Part shown: piece after piece, positions 1 to 9,320 of the stretch
Layout: every line of letters starts with the position of its first letter
Position numbering within the stretch: the first letter of the stretch is position 1
Assembly (NCBI GenBank): GCA_905188085.1
Contig: CAJJKN010000002.1
Location: 270,328-334,327, forward strand
Source of the DNA: an uncultured Bacillota bacterium
GTDB lineage: Bacteria > Bacillota > Clostridia > Christensenellales > QAND01
Length of the DNA: 64,000 nt
Direction of reading: 5' to 3'
Notes under the pieces: model-generated
Told to the model about the DNA's origin: nothing
The model's input: the letters and a program-made list of their open reading frames with translations, nothing else
The model's database searches: none
Position numbers and translations under genes: made by a program

Positions 1-323
1 AAATCCGTAGCGCGCACCTCGATGGTGCCGGTGGCGATGTTGGGGTTGATGGTTTCTTCATCGCGCAGCAGCACTTTGCCGCGCACCGCCACGACATATT
101 CGTTGCGCAGGCTTTCCACCTTGGCAAAATCCTGATATTCGGCGGAATCAAACACGCATTGAATTACGCCGGACGTATCACGGACGTCGATAAAGATCAG
201 CCCGCCCAAATCGCGCCGGGTGTCCACCCAGCCCATCACGGTTACCTGTTGTCCTACGTTTGCTTCGGTCAGCTGAGCGCAGCGGCAGTCGCGGCTCCAG
301 TCTCCCATCATTTCTGCTTTCAT
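1..323 (-). CDS. aspS: Aspartyl-tRNA synthetase, N-terminal part (cut by window edge)
   Basis: The visible 107 codons encode the N-terminal OB-fold anticodon-binding domain of a bacterial AspRS. It begins MKAEMMGDWSRDCRC and includes the typical stretches GWVDTRRDLGGLIFIDVRD and GVIQCVFDS. The enzyme charges tRNA-Asp with aspartate in the cytoplasm. The ATG at 321-323 follows a strong AAAAGGAG ribosome site. It lies 18 bases downstream of the hisS stop on the same strand, so hisS-aspS form one operon under the T-box leader at 1637-1856. The class II catalytic core lies outside the window, so discriminating versus non-discriminating type cannot be judged. Confidence 0.95.
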   Translation of the reverse strand, partial: MKAEMMGDWSRDCRCAQLTEANVGQQVTVMGWVDTRRDLGGLIFIDVRDTSGVIQCVFDSAEYQDFAKVESLRNEYVVAVRGKVLLRDEETINPNIATGTIEVRATD

Positions 324-341
324 GTTGGTTTCTCCTTTTGC

Positions 342-1616
342 TTATGCCCAGGTAAATTGAGCCAAAATTTTCTGTAAACGATCCAGCGCTTCGCCAAACG
401 GATAGGCCTTTTGTTCGCCGTCTGCCATGGCGCGGATCAACACTTCGCCCTTGGCGCGCTCGTCTTCCCCTTCAAACAATATGCAGGCGGGGCCCAGCTT
501 TTCAGCATAGCGCATGGCACTTTTCATGCTTCGTTTGTTGGGATCAAAATCCGCCTTTACGCCCCTGGCGCGCAGCAGCGTGCAGATTTCCAGCGCGCGC
601 TCGGTATCGCCAAAGGTATTGACAAACACATCGCACCGGGAAGGCACGGGCGGCTCTGCGCCCTGGGCCTGCATGACAAGCAACAGGCGCTCCATGCCGA
701 TGCCAAAGCCGATGCCCGGCGTTTTAGGGCCGCCCAGTGTCTCCACCAGACCGTCATAGCGGCCGCCGCCACAGATGGTGCCCTGCGCGCCGATCTTATT
801 GGAAATGACCTCAAAGACGGTTTTTGTATAATAATCCAGCCCGCGGACGATGCCGGGGTCGATTTCAAAGGGAATGTGCAGCGTTTTCAAAGCGCTTTGC
901 AGGCTTTCAAAATGCGCTTTGCAATCATCGCACAGGCAGTCGATCATGCGGGGCGCGTCTTTGGCGATGGCCTTGCAGGCTTCTTCTTTGCAATCCAAAA
1001 GGCGGAGCGGGTTTCTCTCAAACCTGTCCTGGCAATCGCGGCACATCTGTTTGATATGCGGCGCAAAATATTCTTTGAGCTTTTGCTGATAGGCGGGCCG
1101 GCAATTTGGGCAGCCGATGCTGTTGATATGCACGATCAGCCCTTCTAAGCCCAACGTTTGAAACAGCGCCAGCGCCAGGGAGATAACCTCCGCATCGGTA
1201 TAGGGCGAAGCGGAACCAAACACCTCCACGCCAAACTGATGATGCTCGCGCAAACGGCCTGCCTGCGGCTTTTCATAGCGAAACACCGGGCAGTTTAGAT
1301 AATACATCTTTGTGGGCTGCGGGTCGTTGAAAAGCCCGGCCTCCACAAACGCGCGCACAGCGCCGCCCGTGCCCTCCGGCTTTAGCGTAATGCTGCGGCC
1401 GCCGCGGTCATCAAAGGTATAGGTTTCTTTTTGCACGATGTCCGTCGTATCGCCGACGCCGCGCAAAAACAATTCCGTATGCTCGATTACCGGCGTACGG
1501 ATTTCCCGAAAGCCGTAAAGCGAGGTGAGAAAACGCATGTGGTATTCCAGCGCATGCCAGAGATGGCTCTCTGCCGGCAATACGTCTTTGGTACCTTTGA
1601 GCGCGGTATATTTCAT
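342..1616 (-). CDS. hisS: Histidyl-tRNA synthetase
   Basis: A 424-residue class II aminoacyl-tRNA synthetase that charges tRNA-His, of normal bacterial length. The N-terminus MKYTALKGTKDVLP is typical. Motif 2 falls near residues 105-130 (CPVFRYEKPQAGRLREHHQF). The histidine-specific segments GLDYYTKTVFEV and GGGRYDGL follow, and a C-terminal anticodon-binding domain runs from about residue 330. The ATG at 1616 sits at good distance from AAGGAGGAG; an in-frame TTG one codon upstream is less likely. It precedes aspS and is regulated by the T-box leader just upstream. Confidence 0.97.
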   Translation of the reverse strand: MKYTALKGTKDVLPAESHLWHALEYHMRFLTSLYGFREIRTPVIEHTELFLRGVGDTTDIVQKETYTFDDRGGRSITLKPEGTGGAVRAFVEAGLFNDPQPTKMYYLNCPVFRYEKPQAGRLREHHQFGVEVFGSASPYTDAEVISLALALFQTLGLEGLIVHINSIGCPNCRPAYQQKLKEYFAPHIKQMCRDCQDRFERNPLRLLDCKEEACKAIAKDAPRMIDCLCDDCKAHFESLQSALKTLHIPFEIDPGIVRGLDYYTKTVFEVISNKIGAQGTICGGGRYDGLVETLGGPKTPGIGFGIGMERLLLVMQAQGAEPPVPSRCDVFVNTFGDTERALEICTLLRARGVKADFDPNKRSMKSAMRYAEKLGPACILFEGEDERAKGEVLIRAMADGEQKAYPFGEALDRLQKILAQFTWA

Positions 1617-1636
1617 CAAAACTCCTCCTTATATAC

Positions 1637-1856
1637 AAAAAAGGCGGCCGCCGATAAGGGACGAACAAAGTCCGCGGTGCCACCCTTGTTGAACAAAATC
1701 TGTTCCGCTTTCCGCCGATAACGCAGGCGCTGCGTCCCGTTTTGCGGGCTGCTCGGGGAGCGTCTTTGGCAAACGAACCGATGGGCAGCTTGCAGTCTGG
1801 GCTGCCCTCCCTGAAAACGGCGCTGTTTGTTACTCTTTCCCGTCCACGCATTTTAT
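1637..1856 (-). promoter_or_regulatory. T-box leader riboswitch of hisS-aspS
   Basis: The minus-strand leader contains the conserved T-box sequence TGGCACCGCGG at 1672-1682. It is followed by a terminator in which GGTGGC (1679-1684) pairs with GCCGCC (1643-1648), ending in a U run at 1637-1642. The T box therefore overlaps the 5' side of the terminator, as expected for the antiterminator/terminator switch. The leader opens with a GGGAAAGAGTA-like Stem I start. In this class, uncharged tRNA pairs with a specifier loop and with the T box, allowing read-through into the synthetase genes. I could not assign the specifier codon (His or Asp) by eye. Confidence 0.9.
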
Positions 1857-1862
1857 TTACTT

Positions 1863-1892
1863 ATTATACCCACCGGCGACAACGCCTGTCAA
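1863..1892 (-). promoter_or_regulatory. Sigma-A promoter of the hisS-aspS leader
   Basis: A perfect TTGACA (1887-1892) and a perfect TATAAT (1863-1868) are separated by 18 bp. The predicted start, near 1856, matches the 5' end of the T-box leader. The promoter overlaps the 3' end of hemZ. Confidence 0.85.
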
Positions 1893-3295
1893 CCATGGAA
1901 AAAGGCGGATTTTTGCTCGCAGATTTCCTCTATGCGCTGAATATACAGCGCAATATCGCGCGGGTTGGGCCGGCGAAGAATTTGGCTGCCGACAATGCGC
2001 TTGCTTACCGCGCCCACGCCCAGGGCCAACACATCCATCATTTCATCCATCATGGCCACATTGTACAGGCAGGCATCGCCGGGCTTGGCATAGCCCACGT
2101 TTTCCAAATTGCCGGCCATGTGCTTTTGCCGGTATAGATAATACGGCTGCATGCCCATTTCATAGGCGGTTTGGCGCGCCAGATCCACCATGGCGGCCAC
2201 GTCCGCCGCGTTTTCGTGCAGATATTGCTCTTCAATCAGCTTGCTGCCCCGCTTGATGGAAAGCGTATGGCAGGTTAAAGAGCTGGGGGCTAGCGCTTTG
2301 ATTTGCAAAAGCGTATCGGCAAAATCCGCCGGCGATTCGCCGGGCAGGCCGGCGATGATGTCCGCATTGATATGCGAAAAGCCTAATTTTCGCGCCAGGG
2401 TATAGCAATCTACAATCTCCGCCGCGGTATGCCGGCGGCCGATGCGCTGCAAGGTGCGGTCCTGCATGGTTTGCGGGTTGATGCAAAGGCGGTTTACGCC
2501 GAATTTTCGGGCCAAGGAAAGCTTTTCTTCCGTGATGGTGTCCGGCCGCCCGGCCTCAAGGGTATATTCATACCCCGTGCCAAAGGCGTCTTGAATGGCC
2601 TGCATTACGGTGAAAAGCTGCTCATCCGTCAGCGCTGTGGGCGTGCCGCCGCCCAAATACACGGCGCAGACCTGCTTTTGTTCGTCTTTCAAAAGCCGGC
2701 CCGTGGCGGATATTTCCTTTACCAGCGCCGATACATACGCTTCCCTCTGCCCTTTTTTGGCCACAACGGCGGGAAACGAGCAATAGCTGCACCGGGTTAC
2801 GCAAAAGGGAATGCCCACATAAACGCAAACGCTGTTTTTGTCCGCCTTGGCCATCATATCATCCTGCACGCGGATGATCTCTTCAGACAGCGCCGCCTTT
2901 TCCGGCTTTACGCCCAAAACATCGGTAAACTGCGTTTCATTATGTTCCCGCTTTAGCTGGCGCAGCATGCTCACAGGGCGCACGCCGGTTAAGCTACCCC
3001 ACGGCTGGCCGTGCCCGCAAAGGGTTTCGAGGCAGCGGTAGGTGGCCAATTTAGCCGCGCGCTTATCCAGGCGCTTTTGTATCATGGGTGGCTGGTCCTC
3101 CGCTGCGCCCTGGAGGGTGCATTGGGCGTGTTTTCCCTCTGCCTGCACCAAAACGCGGTGCATGGTATGCTCGTTTTCGCAAAACGCCGTATGCTGCACA
3201 GATACTTTGGCCTGCTCCGTTTCCGGGAAAAACATGCGCACTTCCTCTGCCAGCTCGTTTTTCATAAACTCTTTTTCCGTCTGTATTTCCAACAC
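1889..3295 (-). CDS. hemZ: HemZ-family coproporphyrinogen III dehydrogenase (radical SAM)
   Basis: A 468-residue radical SAM enzyme with the cluster motif CVTRCSYC at residues 165-172, preceded by YVGIPF. The HemZ-type N-terminal segment WGSLTGVRP is at 99-107. AGLPGESPADF, typical of HemN/HemZ proteins, lies in the barrel. Family members are assigned to oxygen-independent decarboxylation of coproporphyrinogen III in haem synthesis; HemN-like proteins can have other roles, so the substrate is inferred. The longest start is GTG at 3295; an ATG at 3265 (MKNELAEEV) is an alternative, and neither has a strong ribosome site. It lies between dtd and hisS, where Bacillus has other genes. Confidence 0.88.
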   Translation of the reverse strand: MLEIQTEKEFMKNELAEEVRMFFPETEQAKVSVQHTAFCENEHTMHRVLVQAEGKHAQCTLQGAAEDQPPMIQKRLDKRAAKLATYRCLETLCGHGQPWGSLTGVRPVSMLRQLKREHNETQFTDVLGVKPEKAALSEEIIRVQDDMMAKADKNSVCVYVGIPFCVTRCSYCSFPAVVAKKGQREAYVSALVKEISATGRLLKDEQKQVCAVYLGGGTPTALTDEQLFTVMQAIQDAFGTGYEYTLEAGRPDTITEEKLSLARKFGVNRLCINPQTMQDRTLQRIGRRHTAAEIVDCYTLARKLGFSHINADIIAGLPGESPADFADTLLQIKALAPSSLTCHTLSIKRGSKLIEEQYLHENAADVAAMVDLARQTAYEMGMQPYYLYRQKHMAGNLENVGYAKPGDACLYNVAMMDEMMDVLALGVGAVSKRIVGSQILRRPNPRDIALYIQRIEEICEQKSAFFHG

Positions 3296-3307
3296 TGTCT
3301 TTTCCGC

Positions 3308-3757
3308 CTAAAACAATTTTTTGCTGTCCAGCAAAAGGGTGGTGGGGCCATCGTTTACAAGATGCACCTGCATATGGGTTTGAAACCGGCCTTTTTCCAC
3401 CGTGAGCCCCTCTTCTTCCAAGAGTTTGCAGACGAGATTGTACAATTCATCCGCGCGCTCCGGCGCTTCGGCGCGGGTGAACCCCGGCCGCCGGCCCTTT
3501 CTGGCGTCTCCCAAGAGGGTGAATTGCGAAACCACCAGCACGCTGCCCCCTGCCTGTTGGATGGAGCGGTTCATCTTTTCCGCTTCGTCCTCAAAAATGC
3601 GCAGCCCTGCAATCTTTTGCGCGATATAGCGGGCGTCCGTTTCGTCGTCTCCGGTTTCCACGCCCAGCAAGACAACCAGCCCGGCGCCGATTTTTCCTAC
3701 GGTTTGTTGATCTACGGTTACATAAGCCTCGGTAACCCGCTGCAAAACGGCGCGCAT
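3308..3757 (-). CDS. dtd: D-aminoacyl-tRNA deacylase
   Basis: A 149-residue protein of full length that removes D-amino acids mischarged onto tRNA. The catalytic-face motif SQFTL is at residues 78-82, followed by GDARKGRRPGF. The cross-subunit Gly-cisPro motif is at 135-140 (NDGPTT). The ATG at 3755-3757 starts one base after the relA stop, so the two are translationally coupled. The relA-dtd pairing is conserved in Firmicutes. Confidence 0.95.
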   Translation of the reverse strand: MRAVLQRVTEAYVTVDQQTVGKIGAGLVVLLGVETGDDETDARYIAQKIAGLRIFEDEAEKMNRSIQQAGGSVLVVSQFTLLGDARKGRRPGFTRAEAPERADELYNLVCKLLEEEGLTVEKGRFQTHMQVHLVNDGPTTLLLDSKKLF

Positions 3758-3758
3758 G

Positions 3759-5981
3759 TTACATCGTCCCCCTGTATGCCTGCAAGACATACGGCATTCT
3801 TTGAAACTGCTTGATGATGCGTTCCAGCTGCTCGATGTCTTGAATCATAATTTCAAATTCGGTATAAAAATCGCGGTTTTTGCCCCGGCGGCCCTGCACG
3901 CTGGTGATGGGCACGCCCATGTTGGAAAGAATCTGCGTCATCTCCGCCATCACGCCGGTTTTATCCAGGGTAACCACGTTCAAACTGGCGCGATAGCCCT
4001 CCGGCGCTTCCTCTGCCCAGGCCACGTCGATGATGCGGTCGTCCCCCTGGTCTAAAAGAGAAGTGAGGTTTGAACAGTCTGCCCTGTGTACGCTCACGCC
4101 GCGGCCGCGGGTGATAAAGCCGACGATCGGGTCGCCCGGCACGGGCCGGCAGCAATGCGCCATGCGCACCAGCATATTTTCCTGGCCCTTTACAATTACG
4201 CCGTGCGAAGGCATTTTTTTGCGGCTTTCCCTAGCCTTATCAGCGGCCTGCTTGGCCTCTTCCAAAAGCCGGGCCGCACGCTCCTGCTTGTGTTTTTTCT
4301 GGCATTCTTCAATCAGCCGCTGCAAGATCTGGTTTGTGGAAACCCCACCGCAGCCCACCGCGGCGTAAAGGTCGTCGACATCATGGAAGGTATAGCGCTT
4401 ATAAATGGCGTCCAGCCATTCGGGCGCAAACAGGTCTTTGTATAGATCAAAGCCCTGGCGCTTGGCCTCTTTTTCCAGCATATCCTTCCCTTTGGCGATG
4501 TTTTCCTCTTTCATCTCCCGCTTAAACCAGCCGCGGATACGGTTTTTCGCGTTGTTGGTTTTGGCAATCAGCAGCCAATCGCGACTGGGGTGGCCGTCTT
4601 TGCGGGTTTGAATCTGCACCACGTCGCCGGTGTTGAGTTCGGTATCCAGCGGCACGATGCGGCCGTTTACCTTGGCGCCCACGCAGGTATCGCCCACGCG
4701 GGAATGAATGCGGTAGGCAAAATCTATCGGCGTGGAGCCGCGCTTTAACGTGATCACTTCGCCTTTGGGCGTAAAGACAAACACTTCGTCCGTAAACATA
4801 TCCAGCCGGGTTACGTCTATGGTTTCTTCGGGATCTGGTTCGTCGTCTTTTACGTTTTTCAAATCCCTAAACCAGGCGATTTTTTCATCAAAGGATTTAT
4901 CCTCTTTGCCCTCTTTATATTTCCAGTGCGCCGCCACGCCGTATTCCGCCGTGCGGTGCATTTCAAATGTGCGGATCTGCACTTCAAACAAGATGCCGGC
5001 AGAGTTGATCACCGTGGTATGCAGCGATTGATACATGTTGGATTTCGGCATGGCGATAAAATCCTTAAACCGGCCGGGGATGGGCTTATACAGCGTGTGG
5101 ACCATGCCCAGCGCGGCATAGCAGTCTCTCACGGTGTTTACGATGATGCGCATGGCCATCAAATCGTAAATTTCGTTTGGCTCTCTGCCCTGGTTTACCA
5201 TCTTTTTATAGATGGAATACACATGCTTTTCCCGGCCTTCGATTTCGCATTCGATGCCCATCTGGCTTAGCTGGGCTTTGAAAAAATCCATCTGCGTTTG
5301 CAGAAAATCCGTCTGCCGCGGGCGCAGCTTTGCCACCTCGGCCACGATATATTCGTATTTTTCCGGCTCTAAATATTTCAGCGCCAGATCTTCCAATTCG
5401 CTTCTGATGGCATAGATGCCCAGCCTATGCGCAATGGGGGCGTAAATATCCAGCGTTTCCTTGGCAATGCGCTGGCGCTTATCCTCCCTTAAGGCATAGA
5501 GGGTGCGCATGTTGTGCAGGCGGTCTGCCAGTTTGATGATGATCACCCGCACATCTTTTACCATGGCCATCAGCATTTTGCGCATGCTTTCCGCCTGGCG
5601 TTCCTGACGGCTGACGATGTTGATTTTATCCAGCTTTGTTACGCCGTCTACCAGTTGCGCCACAACGGGGCCGAAGCGCTCTGTAATATCCTCCCGGGAA
5701 TTGTCCGTGTCCTCCACGACATCGTGCAAAAGCGCGGCGGCAATGGTTTCATAATCCATGCCGTAATCCAGCAAAATTTTGGCTACGGCGCAGGGGTGCG
5801 CGATATACGGGTCGCCGGATTTGCGAAACTGGCCGTCGTGGGCTTTGGTTGCAAAGTCAAGCACGCGATCCACCAGCTCATATTGTTCGGCGGGCCAGGT
5901 TTGTTTCAGCTGCGCCATCCACGGCGCATATTTTTCTTTTTGTTCACGGAATTTTTCCTCTTCCAACCCTTGACTTTGCAT
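3759..5981 (-). CDS. relA: Bifunctional (p)ppGpp synthetase/hydrolase RelA/SpoT
   Basis: About 740 residues, the normal size of a long RSH enzyme that makes and degrades (p)ppGpp in the stringent response. Visible domains are an HD hydrolase (LLHDVVEDT, about residues 85-92), a synthetase (RFKDFIAMPKSNMYQSLHTT, about 305-325), a TGS domain (about 390-450, VFVFTPKGEVITL) and a C-terminal ACT domain (LNVVTLDKTGVMAEMTQIL). The intact HD motif suggests hydrolase activity. An in-frame GTG at 5990 overlaps the recJ stop, but the ATG at 5981 is better spaced from AAGGAAGG. Bacillus has apt between recJ and relA; here it is absent. Confidence 0.96.
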   Translation of the reverse strand: MQSQGLEEEKFREQKEKYAPWMAQLKQTWPAEQYELVDRVLDFATKAHDGQFRKSGDPYIAHPCAVAKILLDYGMDYETIAAALLHDVVEDTDNSREDITERFGPVVAQLVDGVTKLDKINIVSRQERQAESMRKMLMAMVKDVRVIIIKLADRLHNMRTLYALREDKRQRIAKETLDIYAPIAHRLGIYAIRSELEDLALKYLEPEKYEYIVAEVAKLRPRQTDFLQTQMDFFKAQLSQMGIECEIEGREKHVYSIYKKMVNQGREPNEIYDLMAMRIIVNTVRDCYAALGMVHTLYKPIPGRFKDFIAMPKSNMYQSLHTTVINSAGILFEVQIRTFEMHRTAEYGVAAHWKYKEGKEDKSFDEKIAWFRDLKNVKDDEPDPEETIDVTRLDMFTDEVFVFTPKGEVITLKRGSTPIDFAYRIHSRVGDTCVGAKVNGRIVPLDTELNTGDVVQIQTRKDGHPSRDWLLIAKTNNAKNRIRGWFKREMKEENIAKGKDMLEKEAKRQGFDLYKDLFAPEWLDAIYKRYTFHDVDDLYAAVGCGGVSTNQILQRLIEECQKKHKQERAARLLEEAKQAADKARESRKKMPSHGVIVKGQENMLVRMAHCCRPVPGDPIVGFITRGRGVSVHRADCSNLTSLLDQGDDRIIDVAWAEEAPEGYRASLNVVTLDKTGVMAEMTQILSNMGVPITSVQGRRGKNRDFYTEFEIMIQDIEQLERIIKQFQRMPYVLQAYRGTM

Positions 5982-5986
5982 TTGGT

Positions 5987-8263
5987 TCACCTTCCTTTTT
6001 GCAGCGTTTGATAAATGGCGCTTTGCGCTAAATCGCTTTTTTGCGGGCGAGGATCCACCCAGAGGGTCTGCTGCTCGATGGCAAGAAAGCCCAGCTGTTC
6101 AAACACGGCCAGCGCCGCGGCTGCCTGTTCCGGCAAAACGCCGGCGGCATGGGCCAAATTTTCGCAGCGGGCCTGAAACGCCATGGCGCCGGAGCCCATC
6201 TTTTTACACTGTAAGTATACACGAATCATCTCGTTTCGGTGCAGTGTCATTTGTGAAATTGCAGATTGTATTACTTCTGTTTCATCCAAAACCGGCACAT
6301 CGTCCTGATAGGCCATAGCGCCGATCAATAGCGAATTGAGCCGATGTTTGCCGGCGGGATATTGCCCCAGCGCCAGATCCACCAGCGGCAAAAGGCCGTC
6401 TTTTTCCAGGCGGGTCAGGATCTTTTGCGCGGTATTCGGCGTAAGGCAGGCGGCATAGCTGCCAAACGGATGGCGGGTGATGGATTTTACAAACGCCTCG
6501 TATGAAATAAATTTTGCCTGTAGCCCGGGTGCCGATTTGGCAAGGCCGTAGGCCATTTCGCACTGCATGGTGCAAAGCAGGCTTTCCGGCGATTCAAAAT
6601 GCACGCTGTGCTGTTTATACAGACATTTTGCGCGTTTTACCTGGCGAAATTCATCCAGCTCCACCACGGCGGAAACGTCGATTTTCTGGTTGGGCCGCGG
6701 CATATCCTTGCCTTGGATCCTAAACGCCACCATATCCACGGTGTGCTGGTCTTTTTCCAAAACGTATTTGGCGTGTTCGCCGGTTTTGCCCAGCGGCGAA
6801 GAGGAGATGACCCGCACGTTGTTCAAAAGCACGGTGGGGGTGGGGTTGCCCATGCCAAACGGCGCCATGGCCGAAAAGCTTTCCGCCATCGGCACGGTTA
6901 TCTCCTCCGGAGAGAGCGCCAGATCGCAAGTTACCTTGGGTATCCAGGTTTGGATGGGATAGTGTTGGCAGAAAAACGCATTGTATTTTTCCATAAACGC
7001 AGGCAGGTTTTCTTCCAGAAGCGAAAAGCCGCCGGCCTGGGCGTGCCCGCCGTACTTGATAAGAAGATCTTTACAGGCATCCAGCGCGGAAAAAATATGC
7101 ACGCCCGGAATGCCGCGGGCAGAGCCTGTGGCCTTGCCGTTTTCAATGCAAATCACGGCGCTGGGGCGCTGATAGATTTCCACCAGCCGCGAAGCCACAA
7201 TGCCGGCCACGCCGCTGTGCCAATTTTCATGGGCCACCACCGCCACGCGCTTTTCCGTTACGGTTTGTTCCAGCAACGTGCAGGCCTCAGCGACCATGGC
7301 CTGCTCTGTTTGCTGGCGGCGCTTGTTTTCTTCATCCAACTCCGCGGCCATAATAAGGGCTTGCTTTTTCTCCGTGCACAGAAGCAAGCGCAGTGCGCGC
7401 ATGGCATCGCCCAGGCGCCCGGCCGCATTGAGTCTGGGGCCAAAGCCAAAGCCGATATGCCCGGCGCCGATCTCTTTGCCGGAAAGGCCGCATACCTTGG
7501 CCAACGCCGCAATTGCGGGCCGCGGGGATTGATTCATCTTCAAAAGCCCTTGCTTTACAATGGCGCGGTTTTCATCCAGCAGCGGCACAATATCCGCCAC
7601 GGTGGCAAGGGCCACAAGGTCTATGGCTTCCATCGCCTTTTCCCGGCCAAACAGCGCACAGCACAGCTTAAACGCCACGCCCGCGCCGCACAGCATATGA
7701 AACGGATAATCCGGTGAAAGATGCGGGTTTAGGAGGATGGCGTCCGGCAACTGAGAAAGCGGCTCGTGATGGTCGGTGATGATTAAGGGAAGGCCCAGTT
7801 CTTTTGCAAGCGCCGCTTCGTTTAAGTTTGTGATGCCGCAGTCCACCGTGATTAAAAGATCACTGGTTTTGGCAATGCGGCGCACGGCTTCGGTGTTTAA
7901 GCCGTAGCCATCCAGCTTTCTGTCCGGGATGACAATCTCCACCTCTGCGCCTGCGCTTTGCAGCATGGGCGCCAGCACCGCGCAGCTGCACACGCCGTCG
8001 CAATCATAATCGCCATAGACGGTGATGCGCTTTTTTTCGCGGATGGCCTGTTCGATGCAATCCACCGCCTGCTCCATATGCTCCAAAAAGAAAGGATCAT
8101 GAAACCGATTGCCCTGCAAAAACGCCTCTGCATCGTCCACATTGCAAATGCCGCGGTTGTATAAAATGGAAGCCGCCGGCTTTGTCAGCCCGGTGCGGCG
8201 GGCGATGCGCGCTATCTCATCGTTTTGCGCCTGGGTGTAGGTAGGAATTTCAAATTTCAGCAA
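5987..8263 (-). CDS. recJ: Single-stranded-DNA-specific exonuclease RecJ
   Basis: A 758-residue DHH/DHHA1 5'-3' single-strand exonuclease used in recombination and mismatch repair. Metal-binding motifs are DYDCDG (85-90), TVDCGI (about 139-144) and DHHEP (164-168). The DHHA1 motif GGHAQAGGFS follows, then an OB-fold. The length exceeds E. coli RecJ and matches Bacillus-type proteins with an extra C-terminal domain. The start is a TTG with AAAGGAG upstream. It is cotranscribed with relA. Confidence 0.95.
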   Translation of the reverse strand: MLKFEIPTYTQAQNDEIARIARRTGLTKPAASILYNRGICNVDDAEAFLQGNRFHDPFFLEHMEQAVDCIEQAIREKKRITVYGDYDCDGVCSCAVLAPMLQSAGAEVEIVIPDRKLDGYGLNTEAVRRIAKTSDLLITVDCGITNLNEAALAKELGLPLIITDHHEPLSQLPDAILLNPHLSPDYPFHMLCGAGVAFKLCCALFGREKAMEAIDLVALATVADIVPLLDENRAIVKQGLLKMNQSPRPAIAALAKVCGLSGKEIGAGHIGFGFGPRLNAAGRLGDAMRALRLLLCTEKKQALIMAAELDEENKRRQQTEQAMVAEACTLLEQTVTEKRVAVVAHENWHSGVAGIVASRLVEIYQRPSAVICIENGKATGSARGIPGVHIFSALDACKDLLIKYGGHAQAGGFSLLEENLPAFMEKYNAFFCQHYPIQTWIPKVTCDLALSPEEITVPMAESFSAMAPFGMGNPTPTVLLNNVRVISSSPLGKTGEHAKYVLEKDQHTVDMVAFRIQGKDMPRPNQKIDVSAVVELDEFRQVKRAKCLYKQHSVHFESPESLLCTMQCEMAYGLAKSAPGLQAKFISYEAFVKSITRHPFGSYAACLTPNTAQKILTRLEKDGLLPLVDLALGQYPAGKHRLNSLLIGAMAYQDDVPVLDETEVIQSAISQMTLHRNEMIRVYLQCKKMGSGAMAFQARCENLAHAAGVLPEQAAAALAVFEQLGFLAIEQQTLWVDPRPQKSDLAQSAIYQTLQKGR

Positions 8264-8291
8264 GGCCGTTCTCCTTTCTTTGTGGTATAGG

Positions 8292-8321
8292 AAAAGCCTT
8301 TCGCAAGACCGAAAGGCTTTT
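8292..8321 (-). terminator. Rho-independent terminator after secF
   Basis: A perfect 12-bp inverted repeat (8292-8303 with 8310-8321) closes a 6-base loop and carries A/T ends on both sides. It lies between the secF stop and recJ, so it should end secDF transcription and separate recJ-relA. Confidence 0.85.
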
Positions 8322-8326
8322 ACGCA

Positions 8327-9310
8327 TTATCTGGCTTTGTTTTTCCCTTTCGCCTTTTGCGTATTTTTGTTCTTTTCATAGGCCGCCTTTTTAGCTTGCT
8401 TATCCATCTGCATGCCGGATTGCGAAGCCTTGCCGCTCTTTTGCACCATCAAATCCCAAATCGGCGCTGCCAGGAACAAGCTGGAATAGGTGCCGGCCAA
8501 CAGGCCCACGATGATGGGGAATGCAAATTCCTTAATCGAGGACGGGCCCAAAATATACAGCGCCAAAATCGTGATCAGCGTGGTCAGCGAAGTGTAGATG
8601 CTACGGGTTAAGGTTTGGTGCAAGGAGGTATCGACCAATTCATCCAGGGCAAGATCCGGCAGAGCGGCTCTGTTTTCACGCATGCGGTCAAACACGACGA
8701 TGGTATTGTTGATGCTGTAACCCACAATGGTCAGCACCGCCGCGATAAACGAACTGTTGATTTCCACGCGGAAAATGCAGACAAACGCCATCATCATCAA
8801 TACGTCATGCAACAAGCAAAGCAGTGCCGAAACGCCGAAATGAAATTCAAAGCGGATGGAGATATAAATCAAAATCAACACGCCGGCAATGCCAACGGCC
8901 AACAGCGCATTTTTAATCAGCGATGAACTGGCCACGGCGCCGATGCGCTCTACATTGCTCAGTTCCGCTTCGGGATATACTTCGTGCAGCTTTGCCATGA
9001 TGGCATCGCGCTGGGCAATGTCCGCGGCTTCATCCGCCTGCGGACGAATGCGCATTTGCACCTGCGTGCCTTCGCCTGTTTTATCCAGGCGGAACACGGT
9101 AAACCCGGTTTCACCGGCGTTGGAAAGGCAGGTTTGCACATCCGGGATTTCATAGGTCTGTTTTAAATCCACCGTGATGATGGAACCGCCGGTAAAGTCT
9201 ATCCCAAGGTTAAACCCGCCCATAAAAATGCCGCAGACAAGGCCGATGAGCAAAACGGCGGCGGAAACAATCATAAATTTTTTGCTGTGCTTTGTAAAAG
9301 AAAATTTCAT
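8327..9310 (-). CDS. secF: Protein translocase subunit SecF
   Basis: A 327-residue membrane protein of the SecDF complex, which uses the proton gradient to help pull proteins through SecYEG. It has the N-terminal helix, the periplasmic-type P4 domain, and five further helices with the family segment VGYSINNTIVVFDRMREN. A basic C-tail is rich in Lys. An upstream in-frame GTG (9319) exists, but the ATG at 9310 follows GAGGTG and fits better. It starts just after the secD stop. Confidence 0.95.
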   Translation of the reverse strand: MKFSFTKHSKKFMIVSAAVLLIGLVCGIFMGGFNLGIDFTGGSIITVDLKQTYEIPDVQTCLSNAGETGFTVFRLDKTGEGTQVQMRIRPQADEAADIAQRDAIMAKLHEVYPEAELSNVERIGAVASSSLIKNALLAVGIAGVLILIYISIRFEFHFGVSALLCLLHDVLMMMAFVCIFRVEINSSFIAAVLTIVGYSINNTIVVFDRMRENRAALPDLALDELVDTSLHQTLTRSIYTSLTTLITILALYILGPSSIKEFAFPIIVGLLAGTYSSLFLAAPIWDLMVQKSGKASQSGMQMDKQAKKAAYEKNKNTQKAKGKNKAR

Positions 9311-9320
9311 CACCGTCACC

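Noticed and set aside
411..1148. Long plus-strand frames opposite hisS and other real genes
   Set aside because: They are antisense shadows of GC-rich coding sequence, with no ribosome site or recognisable product.
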